Assembly: GCA_902494715.1 (NCBI GenBank)
Contig: CABUUJ010000038.1
Span: 1-21,033, forward strand
From: an uncultured Collinsella sp.
GTDB taxonomy: Bacteria > Actinomycetota > Coriobacteriia > Coriobacteriales > Coriobacteriaceae
Length of the DNA stretch: 21,033 nucleotides
Direction of reading: 5' to 3'
In this document: positions 7,132 through 13,919 of the stretch, in pieces
Layout of the letters: each line of letters opens with the position of its first letter
Position numbering within the stretch: position 1 is the stretch's first letter
Translations under genes and position numbers: made by a program
Notes under the pieces: generated by a model
The model's input: the letters and a program-made list of their open reading frames with translations, nothing else
Databases searched by the model: none
What the model was told of the DNA's origin: nothing

Positions 7132-7304
7132 TTATCTCTCTCTAACGTTTCGTATATCTCTCTAACTTTAGAGAGATAAGCGCCTTGTTTTAGAGAGACA
7201 TTTAGAGAGATATATCGAATTCGCTGCTAGATTGCCTAATGCTATCTCTCTAACCAACCTTCTCTTTAGAGAGACATTTAGAGAGACGAGCGCGACCTCT
7301 CTAA
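7113..7304. repeat. Array of ten TCTCTAA heptamers in both orientations
   Basis: TCTCTAA occurs on the plus strand at 7115, 7139, 7159, 7247 and 7298, and its complement TTAGAGA at 7168, 7190, 7202, 7266 and 7278 (start positions). Most copies extend to TCTCTCTAA. The pair at 7156-7177 is a perfect 22-bp palindrome with 10-bp arms. Two tandem pairs with a 12-bp period, at 7189-7210 and 7265-7286, are identical over 22 bp. Ten copies in 192 bp of otherwise non-repetitive DNA cannot be chance. It could be an operator array for the protein whose remnant lies beside it, or a site array for another DNA-binding protein. Confidence 0.85.
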
Positions 7305-7376
7305 TCATGGGCTCCACTCTTTAAGGTGCACACTTCCTAACCGTGCCCTAAGTTGCGGTGAAATAGTCCCCGATTA

Positions 7377-7418
7377 ACCCGCCAAAAAGGGACAGGTTTA
7401 TTTTGGCAGGTTTTATCT
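7377..7418. repeat. Structured REP-like repeat, copy 2
   Basis: ACCCGCCAAAA (7377-7387) pairs with TTTTGGCAGGT (7401-7411); a C in the left arm gives one non-pairing position. It matches copy 1 exactly over 37 bp, and the similarity continues through GGGAAA just downstream. It has the same orientation as copy 1, about 500 bp away, and the two bracket the winged-helix remnant and the heptamer array. Confidence 0.7.
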
Positions 7419-7432
7419 GGGGAAACGCGAAC

Positions 7433-7465
7433 AGGGCCGCGACACCTATATGGCGTCGTGGCCCT
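7433..7465 (-). terminator. Terminator of the PTS-transketolase operon
   Basis: AGGGCCGCGAC (7433-7443) pairs with GTCGTGGCCCT (7455-7465), with one mismatch. It lies about 40 bases past the EIIA stop. Read on the minus strand the stem is preceded by AAAA and followed by GTTCGCGTTT, so the T run is poor, but the position fits the operon end. Confidence 0.6.
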
Positions 7466-7507
7466 TTTCCTTGGAGAAGGATCGATTGATTGAACGGGAT
7501 GACCGTT

Positions 7508-7960
7508 CTAGTCTTCGAGTCCGCTATTGATGAGCTCCGCAATTTCAACGGGATCGGTGCTTTCGCGCACCTTGTCACGGAAACCGGCATCCATCAACAT
7601 CACGGCAGCCTTGGAAAGCAGACGCAGATGTGTGGTTCCAGCCTCGCCCGCGGGAACATACAGCGCGAGCGCCACATCGACGGGCACGCCATCAAAGCTC
7701 GGCCACTCAACAGGCTCGGACAGCTTGAGCACGGCCACACCCGGCGTATGGATCGCATCGCTCTTAGCATGCGGAACGGCAAAACCGGCGACAAGGCCGG
7801 TCTCGGCCTCGTTCTCGCGAGCAATAAAGGCAGCCTCTACGGCAGATGCGTCATCGGCAAAACCGAGCTCGATTGCCTGCTCGGACAAATAATGCAGGGC
7901 GTCCTCGCGCGAGGCGGCGGTATACCCGATCGTCACTTGGTTGGCAGATACAAATCCCAT
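7508..7960 (-). CDS. PTS sugar transporter subunit IIA, fructose/mannitol type
   Basis: A 150-residue stand-alone EIIA domain. GFAVPHAKSDAI carries the phosphorylated His64, and LALYVPAGEAGTTHLRLLSKAA is the second conserved block of the fructose/mannitol/nitrogen-type IIA fold. It would accept phosphate from HPr and pass it to Cys9 of the EIIB domain encoded at the head of the same operon. GAAGG before the ATG supports the start. It is the last gene, 11 bases after the transketolase C half. HPr and enzyme I are not in the window. Confidence 0.9.
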   Translation of the reverse strand: MGFVSANQVTIGYTAASREDALHYLSEQAIELGFADDASAVEAAFIARENEAETGLVAGFAVPHAKSDAIHTPGVAVLKLSEPVEWPSFDGVPVDVALALYVPAGEAGTTHLRLLSKAAVMLMDAGFRDKVRESTDPVEIAELINSGLED

Positions 7961-7971
7961 GGAAACCTTCT

Positions 7972-8910
7972 TTACAACACGGACCTGACCGCAGCTTCGA
8001 TGCCGTCGGCGTCCAAACCGTACTTATGCAGCAAATCGACCGCAGGGCCGGACTCGCCGTACACATCGTGCACGCCGACGCGACGCATCGGCACTGGATG
8101 CTGCTCCGCGAGCACCGAGGCAACGGCCTCGCCAAGACCGCCGATAATCGAATGCTCCTCGGCAGTGACCACGCGACCGGTCTTCCTGGCGCTGGCAACC
8201 ACCAGGCGCTCATCGAGCGGCTTGATCGTGTGCATGTTGATGACCTCGGCATCGATGCCATCGGCAGCGAGCGTCTCGGCAGCCTCAAGCGCCTCGGCGA
8301 CCATAAGGCCACAAGCGATGATGGTCACATCGGACCCCTCGCGCACGACCACGCCGCGACCAATCTTGAACTCATAGTCCTCGTGATCGTTGATGACCGG
8401 TGTTGCCAGGCGGCCGAAGCGCATGTAAACCGGGCCCTCAAACTCATAGGCGGCGCGCACACAGGCGCGAGCCTCGACGTCGTCGGCGGGAACGACCACC
8501 GTCATACCCGGAATCGTGCGCATGAGTGCGATATCCTCGCAGCACTGGTGCGTGGCGCCGTCTTCACCGACCGAAATGCCGGCATGGGTAGCGCCAATCT
8601 TGACGTTGAGGTGCGGGTAGCCAATGGAATTGCGGACCTGCTCGTAGGCGCGACCGGCGGCAAACATCGCAAAGGTGCTCGCAAAGGCGACGTGGCCCGT
8701 GGTTGCAATGCCGGCGGCAAGCCCCATCAAGTTGCTCTCGGCAATGCCGGCATCGTAGAAGCGCTCAGGGTGCGCAGCCTTAAACTTACCGGTCTGCGTG
8801 GCGGCGGCCAGGTCGGCATCGAGAACCACAAAGTCATCATGCTCGTTGCCCAGCTCGACAAGTGCCTCGCCATAGCTGACGCGCGTGGCGACCTTCTTGA
8901 CGTCTGCCAT
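7972..8910 (-). CDS. Transketolase, C-terminal subunit
   Basis: A 312-residue protein matching the pyrimidine-binding and C-terminal domains of transketolase. FYDAGIAESNLMGLAAGIA contains the catalytic Glu that activates thiamine diphosphate. GEDGATHQCCEDIALMRTIP and MRFGRLATPV are the substrate and cofactor region typical of split transketolases. It forms the active enzyme with the N half encoded directly upstream and moves two-carbon units between ketose and aldose phosphates. Its ATG overlaps the stop of the N half by one base (TAATG), so translation is coupled and a 1:1 ratio is expected. Confidence 0.93.
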   Translation of the reverse strand: MADVKKVATRVSYGEALVELGNEHDDFVVLDADLAAATQTGKFKAAHPERFYDAGIAESNLMGLAAGIATTGHVAFASTFAMFAAGRAYEQVRNSIGYPHLNVKIGATHAGISVGEDGATHQCCEDIALMRTIPGMTVVVPADDVEARACVRAAYEFEGPVYMRFGRLATPVINDHEDYEFKIGRGVVVREGSDVTIIACGLMVAEALEAAETLAADGIDAEVINMHTIKPLDERLVVASARKTGRVVTAEEHSIIGGLGEAVASVLAEQHPVPMRRVGVHDVYGESGPAVDLLHKYGLDADGIEAAVRSVL

Positions 8911-9740
8911 TAGAGCTCCTCCCCTGCTGCTGCGAGCTCGGCCATGGCCTGCTCAAACTGTTCATCGTTGGGTGCCTTGCCGTGCCAGCCCACCTGGTTT
9001 TCCATAAAGGAGACGCCTTTGCCCTTCACCGTCTCGGCGATAATGGCCACAGGCGAGGCACTCACTTTGCGAACCTCGGCAAAGGCCGCGGCAATCTGCG
9101 CCATGTCGTTACCGTCGGCGAGCTCGATCACGTGCCACTTAAAGGCGCGGAACTTGTCGGCAAGTGGCATAGCCGAGTTAACTTCGTCGATACTGCCGTC
9201 AATTTGCAGTCCATTGTGATCGACGATAGCGACGAGGTTATCCAAGTCGTGGTTGCCGGCGAACATGGCCGCCTCCCACACCTGGCCTTCCTCGCACTCA
9301 CCGTCGCCCAGCAACGTGTAGACGCGATAGCTGTCACCCCAGTGCTTTGCGGCGAGCGCCATTCCAACCGCGGCGGAGATGCCCTGACCGAGCGATCCGG
9401 TGGACATATCGATGCCCGGGGCGTCGTTCATGTTGGGATGGCCCTGCAGCCGGCTGCCGATATGACGGAGCGTCTCGAGCTCTTCGACGGGAAAATAGCC
9501 GCGATTTGCCAACACCGAATACAGGCCCGGCGCCGCGTGACCCTTGGAGAGCACAAAGCGATCGCGATCGGCCTTGTGAGGGTCGGCAGGATCGATATTC
9601 ATTTCCTCAAAGTACAGATACGTCATGATGTCGGCAGCACCGAGCGATCCACCCGGATGTCCCGACTTGGCCGCGTGAACCGCAGTCACGACACCCTTCC
9701 TGACCTCATTGGCGACCTTCGCCAGCTCCTGGTTGGTCAT
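8910..9740 (-). CDS. Transketolase, N-terminal subunit
   Basis: A 276-residue protein equal to the diphosphate-binding domain of transketolase. AAKSGHPGGSLGAADIMTYL is the N-terminal substrate-phosphate and cofactor block. The thiamine-diphosphate motif runs from GDGECEEGQVWEAA to VDHNG. The ATG at 9740 has AGAGGA upstream and starts the domain cleanly; the upstream extension of 20 codons has no family similarity. Bacterial and archaeal split transketolases have this N/C gene pair, and this one shares an operon with a transaldolase and a PTS. It follows a stem-loop in the gap after the transaldolase gene. Confidence 0.93.
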   Translation of the reverse strand: MTNQELAKVANEVRKGVVTAVHAAKSGHPGGSLGAADIMTYLYFEEMNIDPADPHKADRDRFVLSKGHAAPGLYSVLANRGYFPVEELETLRHIGSRLQGHPNMNDAPGIDMSTGSLGQGISAAVGMALAAKHWGDSYRVYTLLGDGECEEGQVWEAAMFAGNHDLDNLVAIVDHNGLQIDGSIDEVNSAMPLADKFRAFKWHVIELADGNDMAQIAAAFAEVRKVSASPVAIIAETVKGKGVSFMENQVGWHGKAPNDEQFEQAMAELAAAGEEL

Positions 9741-9763
9741 ACGAATTCCTCTCTTGAGAACAA

Positions 9764-9792
9764 CCCCGGCACCGGATGACGCGATGCCGGGG
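9764..9792 (-). terminator. Intercistronic stem-loop between transaldolase and transketolase genes
   Basis: CCCCGGCA (9764-9771) pairs perfectly with TGCCGGGG (9785-9792). Read on the minus strand it is followed by TTGTTCTC, a weak T-rich tail. It could be a partial terminator or an mRNA-stabilising hairpin. Confidence 0.5.
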
Positions 9793-9803
9793 CAATCCAC
9801 TCG

Positions 9804-10487
9804 TTAAGCCTGAGCGACGACCTTCTGCCAGTCAGCCTCGAACGAGGCAAGGCCCTGGTCGGTCAGCGGGTGATGCAGGCACTTCTTGAGAGCGGCCATG
9901 GGCACGGTCGCGATGTCGGCGCCAAGAAGAGCCGCCTGGGTCACATGGTTGGGCGTGCGGACCGAAGCGGTGATGATCTCAACGGTGTCGTCGACGTTCT
10001 TGCCGGTCCAGTCATAGTTCTTGATGCAAGTCACAACATTGTCGAGCTGCGAGATGCCGTCCTCGGCGATGTCGTCAAAGCGGCCGACAAACGGGCTGAT
10101 GTAGCGGGCACCGGCGTTGGCGGCCATAAGGGCCTGCGTCGGCGAGAAGACGAGCGTCATGTTGACGCGCACGCCTGCATCGGCCAGCGCGCGGCAGGCG
10201 GCGAGGCCGGCCTCGCAGACGGGGAGCTTGACCACGATGTTGGGGGCGAGGGCAGCAAGGCGCTTGCCCTCCTCGATCATGCCCTCGGCCGTGGTGGCGG
10301 TAGACTCGGCAGACACGGGCAGACCCTCGCAGAGCTCGGCAATCTTGAGCATATGGGGCTCAAAGTCGGCGAGCTTACCGCCGGTCTTGGCGTACAGGGA
10401 CGGATTGGTGGTAACACCGGCCAGGCAGCCCCAGCTCTTGGCCTCAGCAATCTCGTCAAGGTTGGCGGTATCGATAAAGAACTTCAT
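9804..10487 (-). CDS. tal: Transaldolase, small (TalC/FSA-type) subfamily
   Basis: A 227-residue TIM-barrel protein. Lys87 in NIVVKLPV is the Schiff-base lysine, and GVTTNPSLYA is the family N-terminal motif. Compared with E. coli fructose-6-phosphate aldolase FsaA, the position of Gln59 is Glu61 (SAESTATTAEG) and that of Tyr131 is Phe133 (SPFVGR). Both are the residues seen in true transaldolases, so dihydroxyacetone transfer is more likely than aldol cleavage of fructose 6-phosphate. The ATG at 10487 has AAGGAG eight bases upstream. Placed with a split transketolase, it completes the non-oxidative pentose-phosphate set in this operon. Confidence 0.9.
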   Translation of the reverse strand: MKFFIDTANLDEIAEAKSWGCLAGVTTNPSLYAKTGGKLADFEPHMLKIAELCEGLPVSAESTATTAEGMIEEGKRLAALAPNIVVKLPVCEAGLAACRALADAGVRVNMTLVFSPTQALMAANAGARYISPFVGRFDDIAEDGISQLDNVVTCIKNYDWTGKNVDDTVEIITASVRTPNHVTQAALLGADIATVPMAALKKCLHHPLTDQGLASFEADWQKVVAQA

Positions 10488-10526
10488 GGTGCAAACTCCT
10501 TCGGAGGAATCCAAAACTCAAAAGAA

Positions 10527-10553
10527 AGGACAAAGGGGATGCCCCTTTGTCCT
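10527..10553 (-). terminator. Intrinsic terminator or attenuator within the operon
   Basis: AGGACAAAGGGG (10527-10538) pairs perfectly with CCCCTTTGTCCT (10542-10553) around a 3-base loop. On the minus strand it is followed by TTCTTTTGAGTTTT. This is the best terminator-like structure inside the operon, between the GatZ-like and transaldolase genes. Confidence 0.7.
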
Positions 10554-10557
10554 ATGT

Positions 10558-10593
10558 GCCGGGCCTGCAGCTGGGACATGCCCCAGGCCCGGC
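10558..10593 (-). other. Second intercistronic stem-loop after the GatZ-like gene
   Basis: GCCGGGCCTG (10558-10567) pairs perfectly with CAGGCCCGGC (10584-10593). It lies 20 bases past the GatZ-like stop and directly before the terminator-like hairpin at 10527-10553. It may block 3' exonucleases on the upstream message. Confidence 0.55.
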
Positions 10594-10612
10594 GTCGTGT
10601 AGGAAAAACTAC

Positions 10613-11887
10613 TTAGTCCTCGAGAGCCTTCTCGATGCGGCTCGTGACGCCCTTGAGGTTAAGACCGACGACGTACTGCTTGATCGGGCGCTTGATGTGC
10701 TCGATCACAAAGCGCTTGCCGTCGATGTCTTGGGCAGCGAGGTTGCGATAGAGCTTCTCGACCTGCTCCTTGACCTCGGGATCGTTGAACGCGTAGTGGC
10801 CGGAGACATCCAGAATCTTCAGGCTGAGCTCGTCGTCGGCCAGAATGTCGTCAACCTGCAGGTTGACATCGTCGCCAGTCATCCACTTGCGCCAGCGCTC
10901 GGTCTTGATGGCCTTGACCAGCAGCGTGTGATACAGGTCGGAGGGATCGTCGCACAGGCCGTTGTCGACCAGAATCTGCTCGGTAGCGCAGAGTTTGAGG
11001 TAAGCGCGGGTCTCCTCGGTGCCATACTGCGGAGCAACGTTGGAGGCGGTCACGTGTGCCGGGATATGCTCGAGCAGCGTCGCGTCATCCAGGTAGTCGG
11101 CGTTGTGCTCCTTCAGACCCACGCCGTAGCGCTTGGCCATATCGGCAAGCTCGCGAGCGTTCTTGAAGTTGTAGTGACCGACCTGCTCGGTCCAACGGGT
11201 AAGCGTGCCGGTCTGGCCGACGATAAAGGTGGGCATGGGGCAGCCGCGCTTCTCGAGCTCGGGCTGCAGCTGAGAAATGAACTCCTCGTACTTATCGGTA
11301 GAGGTCAAGCCGCCATTGGTCTCCTCGGTACCGACCTCATAGGCAACCTCGGGCAGGTTATGCTCGCGACGGTATTGCTCAAGGTAGTCGATAAGATCAA
11401 TCGTACGGCGAAGCACCACGTCGAGCGGAATAACCTTGCCGATCTGATAGGGGTCCTTGGTAGGGTCGACCATCAGCAGGTCAAAGCCCGCCTCCATGTC
11501 GGCGACAAAGGACTTGCGGGCGAGCTCCATGGCCTCGTCCTCGGGCAGGTGGGCGTTACGCTCCTCGTCGCGCTGCCACGGACCGCCGTGATCGCGGCAC
11601 AGGTAGTACGGACCGGTGTAACCCACCTCGTCGGCAACCTTCTTGATGTCGGCGGCAAAGCGCGTCTGGTCCCAACCGTTGACGTAGCCGGCGCCCATCT
11701 CGTCCATATCGACCTGGTTGCGGCTAGCGATAAACATGGGCGGGAAATCCTCGTCCTTGGCAAGCTCAAACACGGCCTGAATCAGGTTGGGGCTCATGGG
11801 GCCAATGCCGACCATGGTTGCGTGATCGCCGCTATCCTGCAGCTTGAGCATGCCCTGAACGGCCTGGCGGATGGTGAGGTTGGACAT
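10613..11887 (-). CDS. GatZ/KbaZ-family tagatose-bisphosphate aldolase subunit-like protein
   Basis: A 424-residue protein of the family that includes the non-catalytic subunits of class II D-tagatose-1,6-bisphosphate aldolases (GatZ, KbaZ). Similar blocks are the N-terminal IASRNQVD, CRDHGGPWQ (compare GGDHLGPN in GatZ), EVGTEETNGG, and the C-terminal stretch from ERWRKWMTG to LDVSGHYAFNDPEV. In E. coli GatZ stabilises the catalytic GatY; no GatY-like gene or PfkB kinase is in this operon. Either the partner is elsewhere or this branch acts alone, perhaps with DH as metal or substrate ligands. GAAGGAG before the ATG supports the start. It follows the EIIBC gene after a structured 144-bp gap. 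Confidence 0.72.
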   Translation of the reverse strand: MSNLTIRQAVQGMLKLQDSGDHATMVGIGPMSPNLIQAVFELAKDEDFPPMFIASRNQVDMDEMGAGYVNGWDQTRFAADIKKVADEVGYTGPYYLCRDHGGPWQRDEERNAHLPEDEAMELARKSFVADMEAGFDLLMVDPTKDPYQIGKVIPLDVVLRRTIDLIDYLEQYRREHNLPEVAYEVGTEETNGGLTSTDKYEEFISQLQPELEKRGCPMPTFIVGQTGTLTRWTEQVGHYNFKNARELADMAKRYGVGLKEHNADYLDDATLLEHIPAHVTASNVAPQYGTEETRAYLKLCATEQILVDNGLCDDPSDLYHTLLVKAIKTERWRKWMTGDDVNLQVDDILADDELSLKILDVSGHYAFNDPEVKEQVEKLYRNLAAQDIDGKRFVIEHIKRPIKQYVVGLNLKGVTSRIEKALED

Positions 11888-11956
11888 TTTGTTCTCCTTC
11901 TCCAGAGGATTTTTGACAAAAGTTCCCTGGGACCCAGATGCGGGCCCTATCAGTAC

Positions 11957-12017
11957 GGATGGATTTTGTTGTGTAGGGGCGGTTGTGCGGAGTCAAATCC
12001 ATCCCTCCGCACAACCG
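11957..12017 (-). other. Structured intercistronic RNA, possible pseudoknot
   Basis: On the minus strand CGGTTGTGCGGAG (12017-12005) pairs perfectly with CTCCGCACAACCG (11992-11980). The loop sequence GGATGGATTT (12004-11995) is also perfectly complementary to AAATCCATCC (11966-11957) downstream. The two helices therefore form either a pseudoknot or alternative hairpins. It lies between the EIIBC and GatZ-like genes. A TTGACT...TACACA promoter-like pair with a 15-bp spacer overlaps it but is weak. Confidence 0.6.
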
Positions 12018-12031
12018 GAGTCCTTAAAGGT

Positions 12032-13504
12032 TTACTTGGCCTGCTTATCGAGCGTGGGCTTCATGGCAATCAGGATTGCAGCGGCGACCACGGAACCAAT
12101 CACGATGTCCAGGCAGAACAGCGCGACGTTGTTGGTGGCAAGGGCGACGATAAAGCCACCGTGCGGGACGTAGCAGTCGATACCCTGGAAGGCGGCGAGC
12201 GCCGCACCCACGGCAGAGCCGATGCAGATGCCGGGCAGGGTGTGGCCAAGGTCCTTGACCGCGAAGGGGATAGCGCCCTCGGTAATGCCGATGCAGCCCA
12301 TGAACAGTGCGGAGATACCCATCTGACGATCGGCGTCATCGAACTTATTCTTGGCGATGAGCGCAGCGAGGCCACAGGCGATCGGGGGAATGGCGACGGC
12401 GACGCGGAACATACCGTTAGGGCCGTAGATGCCGGAGGCCATGATGGCCATAGTAAAGGTCGAAGCGGTCTTGTTGATGGGGCCACCCATATCGAAGGCG
12501 GTCATAACACCAATGACCAGGCCCAGGACGACGGCGGAGCCGCCCTGCAGGCTACCGAGCACGCTGGTGAGCCAATCCATCACAAAGCCAAGCGGCGTGG
12601 CCAGGATGTAGATGTAGGCCATGCCCAGGACGAGCGAGGTCAGAATCGGGATGATCAGGATCGGCATGATGGTCTGGATGGTGTTGTTGACCTTCCAGGT
12701 CTTCATCCAGCGGACAAAGTAACCGCAGATGACAGCCATGATCATGGCGCCCAAGAAGCCGGTCGAAACGCTGTTGCCACTCGGGGTGACGACGGCGTTG
12801 TTGACCAAGTAGCCCAGGACGAAGCCAGGGGCAAGCGCGGGCTTGCCGGCCATCGAGTAGGCGATGTATGCCGCAAGCACCGGAATCATCATAGAGATTC
12901 CGGCCATGCCGATGGTGTTAAGGCTCACCATCAACGGGTTGGTGACCTCCATACCGCTAGCACCGGCAGTACCGGATGCCAACGAGAAGGCGAGGAACAC
13001 GCCACCGATAACGACAATGGGGATAAAATAGGAAACGCCGGTATTGAATGCATTGAGCAGCGTCTTGCCAGGATCGGCAAAGATAGACTGCTTGGACGCC
13101 GGTGTCGGGGCCTGCGGGGCAGCGGAGACGGCCTTCTTCTCTGCCTTGGCCTCGGCCTTGGGCGCGTCAACGGCGCCACCCGTCGCCTTGATAATCTCAA
13201 CAGCCTGGTCGATGATCTTGACCGGATCGGCGATTACATCGGAAGTACCGACCTTGAGGAACTTGCCCTCGGCCATCTTCTGCTCAAAACGGTCCTCGTT
13301 CTCGACACCCACGTCGACGGACTCCAGGACCAGGTCGGCGGAGTCCACGTCTTCCTGCGTGAGCTCATTCTCGATACCCAGGCCACCCTGAGCCTCGACC
13401 TTGCACTCGATGCCACGGGCGGCGCATTCATCCTGAATCGCCTTCTGGGCCATATACGTGTGGGCGATACCCACGGTACAGGCGGCAACGCCTACGATCT
13501 TCAT
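12032..13504 (-). CDS. PTS fructose-family transporter subunit IIBC
   Basis: A 490-residue protein. Residues 1-100 are an EIIB domain of the fructose family, with the phosphorylated Cys9 in VAACTVGIAHTYMAQ. An Ala/Pro/Lys-rich linker spans about 112-140. The EIIC membrane domain follows, with the conserved MTAFDMGGPINKTA and GITEGAIPF. It transports and phosphorylates a sugar using phosphate from the EIIA encoded at the operon's end. Family substrates include fructose, tagatose and mannosyl-glycerate, and this one is unknown. The ATG at 13504 was chosen over an earlier one because the EIIB domain starts there with MKIVGVAAC and GAGGG precedes it. It is the first gene of the operon, divergent from a LacI regulator. 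Confidence 0.92.
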   Translation of the reverse strand: MKIVGVAACTVGIAHTYMAQKAIQDECAARGIECKVEAQGGLGIENELTQEDVDSADLVLESVDVGVENEDRFEQKMAEGKFLKVGTSDVIADPVKIIDQAVEIIKATGGAVDAPKAEAKAEKKAVSAAPQAPTPASKQSIFADPGKTLLNAFNTGVSYFIPIVVIGGVFLAFSLASGTAGASGMEVTNPLMVSLNTIGMAGISMMIPVLAAYIAYSMAGKPALAPGFVLGYLVNNAVVTPSGNSVSTGFLGAMIMAVICGYFVRWMKTWKVNNTIQTIMPILIIPILTSLVLGMAYIYILATPLGFVMDWLTSVLGSLQGGSAVVLGLVIGVMTAFDMGGPINKTASTFTMAIMASGIYGPNGMFRVAVAIPPIACGLAALIAKNKFDDADRQMGISALFMGCIGITEGAIPFAVKDLGHTLPGICIGSAVGAALAAFQGIDCYVPHGGFIVALATNNVALFCLDIVIGSVVAAAILIAMKPTLDKQAK

Positions 13505-13525
13505 TGCTTCCCTCTTTTCATAGAG

Positions 13526-13560
13526 TTGCGTGCGCAAGACACCGTTTGCGGAGGCCTCCG
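13526..13560 (-). other. Palindromes in the leader of the EIIBC mRNA
   Basis: TTGCG-TG-CGCAA (13526-13537) and the perfect palindrome CGGAGGCCTCCG (13549-13560) lie between the predicted transcription start and the EIIBC Shine-Dalgarno site. They may fold in the leader or serve as protein sites; nothing favours one over the other. Confidence 0.35.
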
Positions 13561-13604
13561 GAGCATCCCCTGCCGTTTGGACTTGCTGTCTTTTCGACAA
13601 GACC

Positions 13605-13634
13605 AATATAGGTGCTCAATTTTCTTAATGCCAG
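13605..13634 (-). promoter_or_regulatory. Promoter of the PTS-transketolase operon
   Basis: On the minus strand CTGGCA (13634-13629) and TATATT (13610-13605) are separated by 18 bp. The -10 matches consensus well and the -35 is partial. The leader would be about 95 nucleotides long. Confidence 0.5.
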
Positions 13635-13642
13635 CTTATTTC

Positions 13643-13697
13643 GGTAAACGCGCAGGTCAGAGCGTTGGTTACGCTATTTAGTTATGCGTTTAACCAA
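13643..13697. promoter_or_regulatory. Candidate LacI-type operator region upstream of the PTS operon
   Basis: TTGGTTACGC (13665-13674) and GCGTTTAACCAA (13686-13697) form an imperfect dyad. GGTAAACGCG (13643-13652) resembles the same half-site, GGTTAAACGC. AAACGC-containing half-sites fit LacI-family operators. The sites lie upstream of the EIIBC -35, between it and the divergent regulator, so activation as well as repression is possible. Confidence 0.4.
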
Positions 13698-13919
13698 AAA
13701 TGAATCCTGCGATTTTACCCTCGATTTCAAAAGTCAAGAAGTATTTGATTTTCTCGGTAGACGGCAGATACGCATGCCGGTCACAAATTTCGACCCCACC
13801 CGTATACCGCATTTGTTGCATACTCATATGAAAGGAAAAGGTCGCTCACCGAAGCGCATCCCTCACCAAGACTCAAAGTCATCATGTTGGAAAATGCTCA
13901 TCTGTCGGAAGGAGTCGCT
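13698..13919 (+). other. Leader and upstream region of the second LacI regulator
   Basis: The region is AT-richer than the genes around it and has no coding signal on either strand. A promoter should lie here (for example around TTGTTGCATACTCAT near 13815-13829), but no pair of hexamers is convincing. Confidence 0.3.

Noticed and set aside
7113..7304. CRISPR array
   Set aside because: The units are 7-10 bp in mixed orientation with spacings from 2 to about 70 bp, and there are no cas genes. This does not fit repeat-spacer structure.
10547..13681. A 1044-codon open frame on the plus strand
   Set aside because: Antisense to the GatZ-like and EIIBC genes and running across their structured gap. 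It has no family pattern and no ribosome site, while the minus-strand genes are clear.
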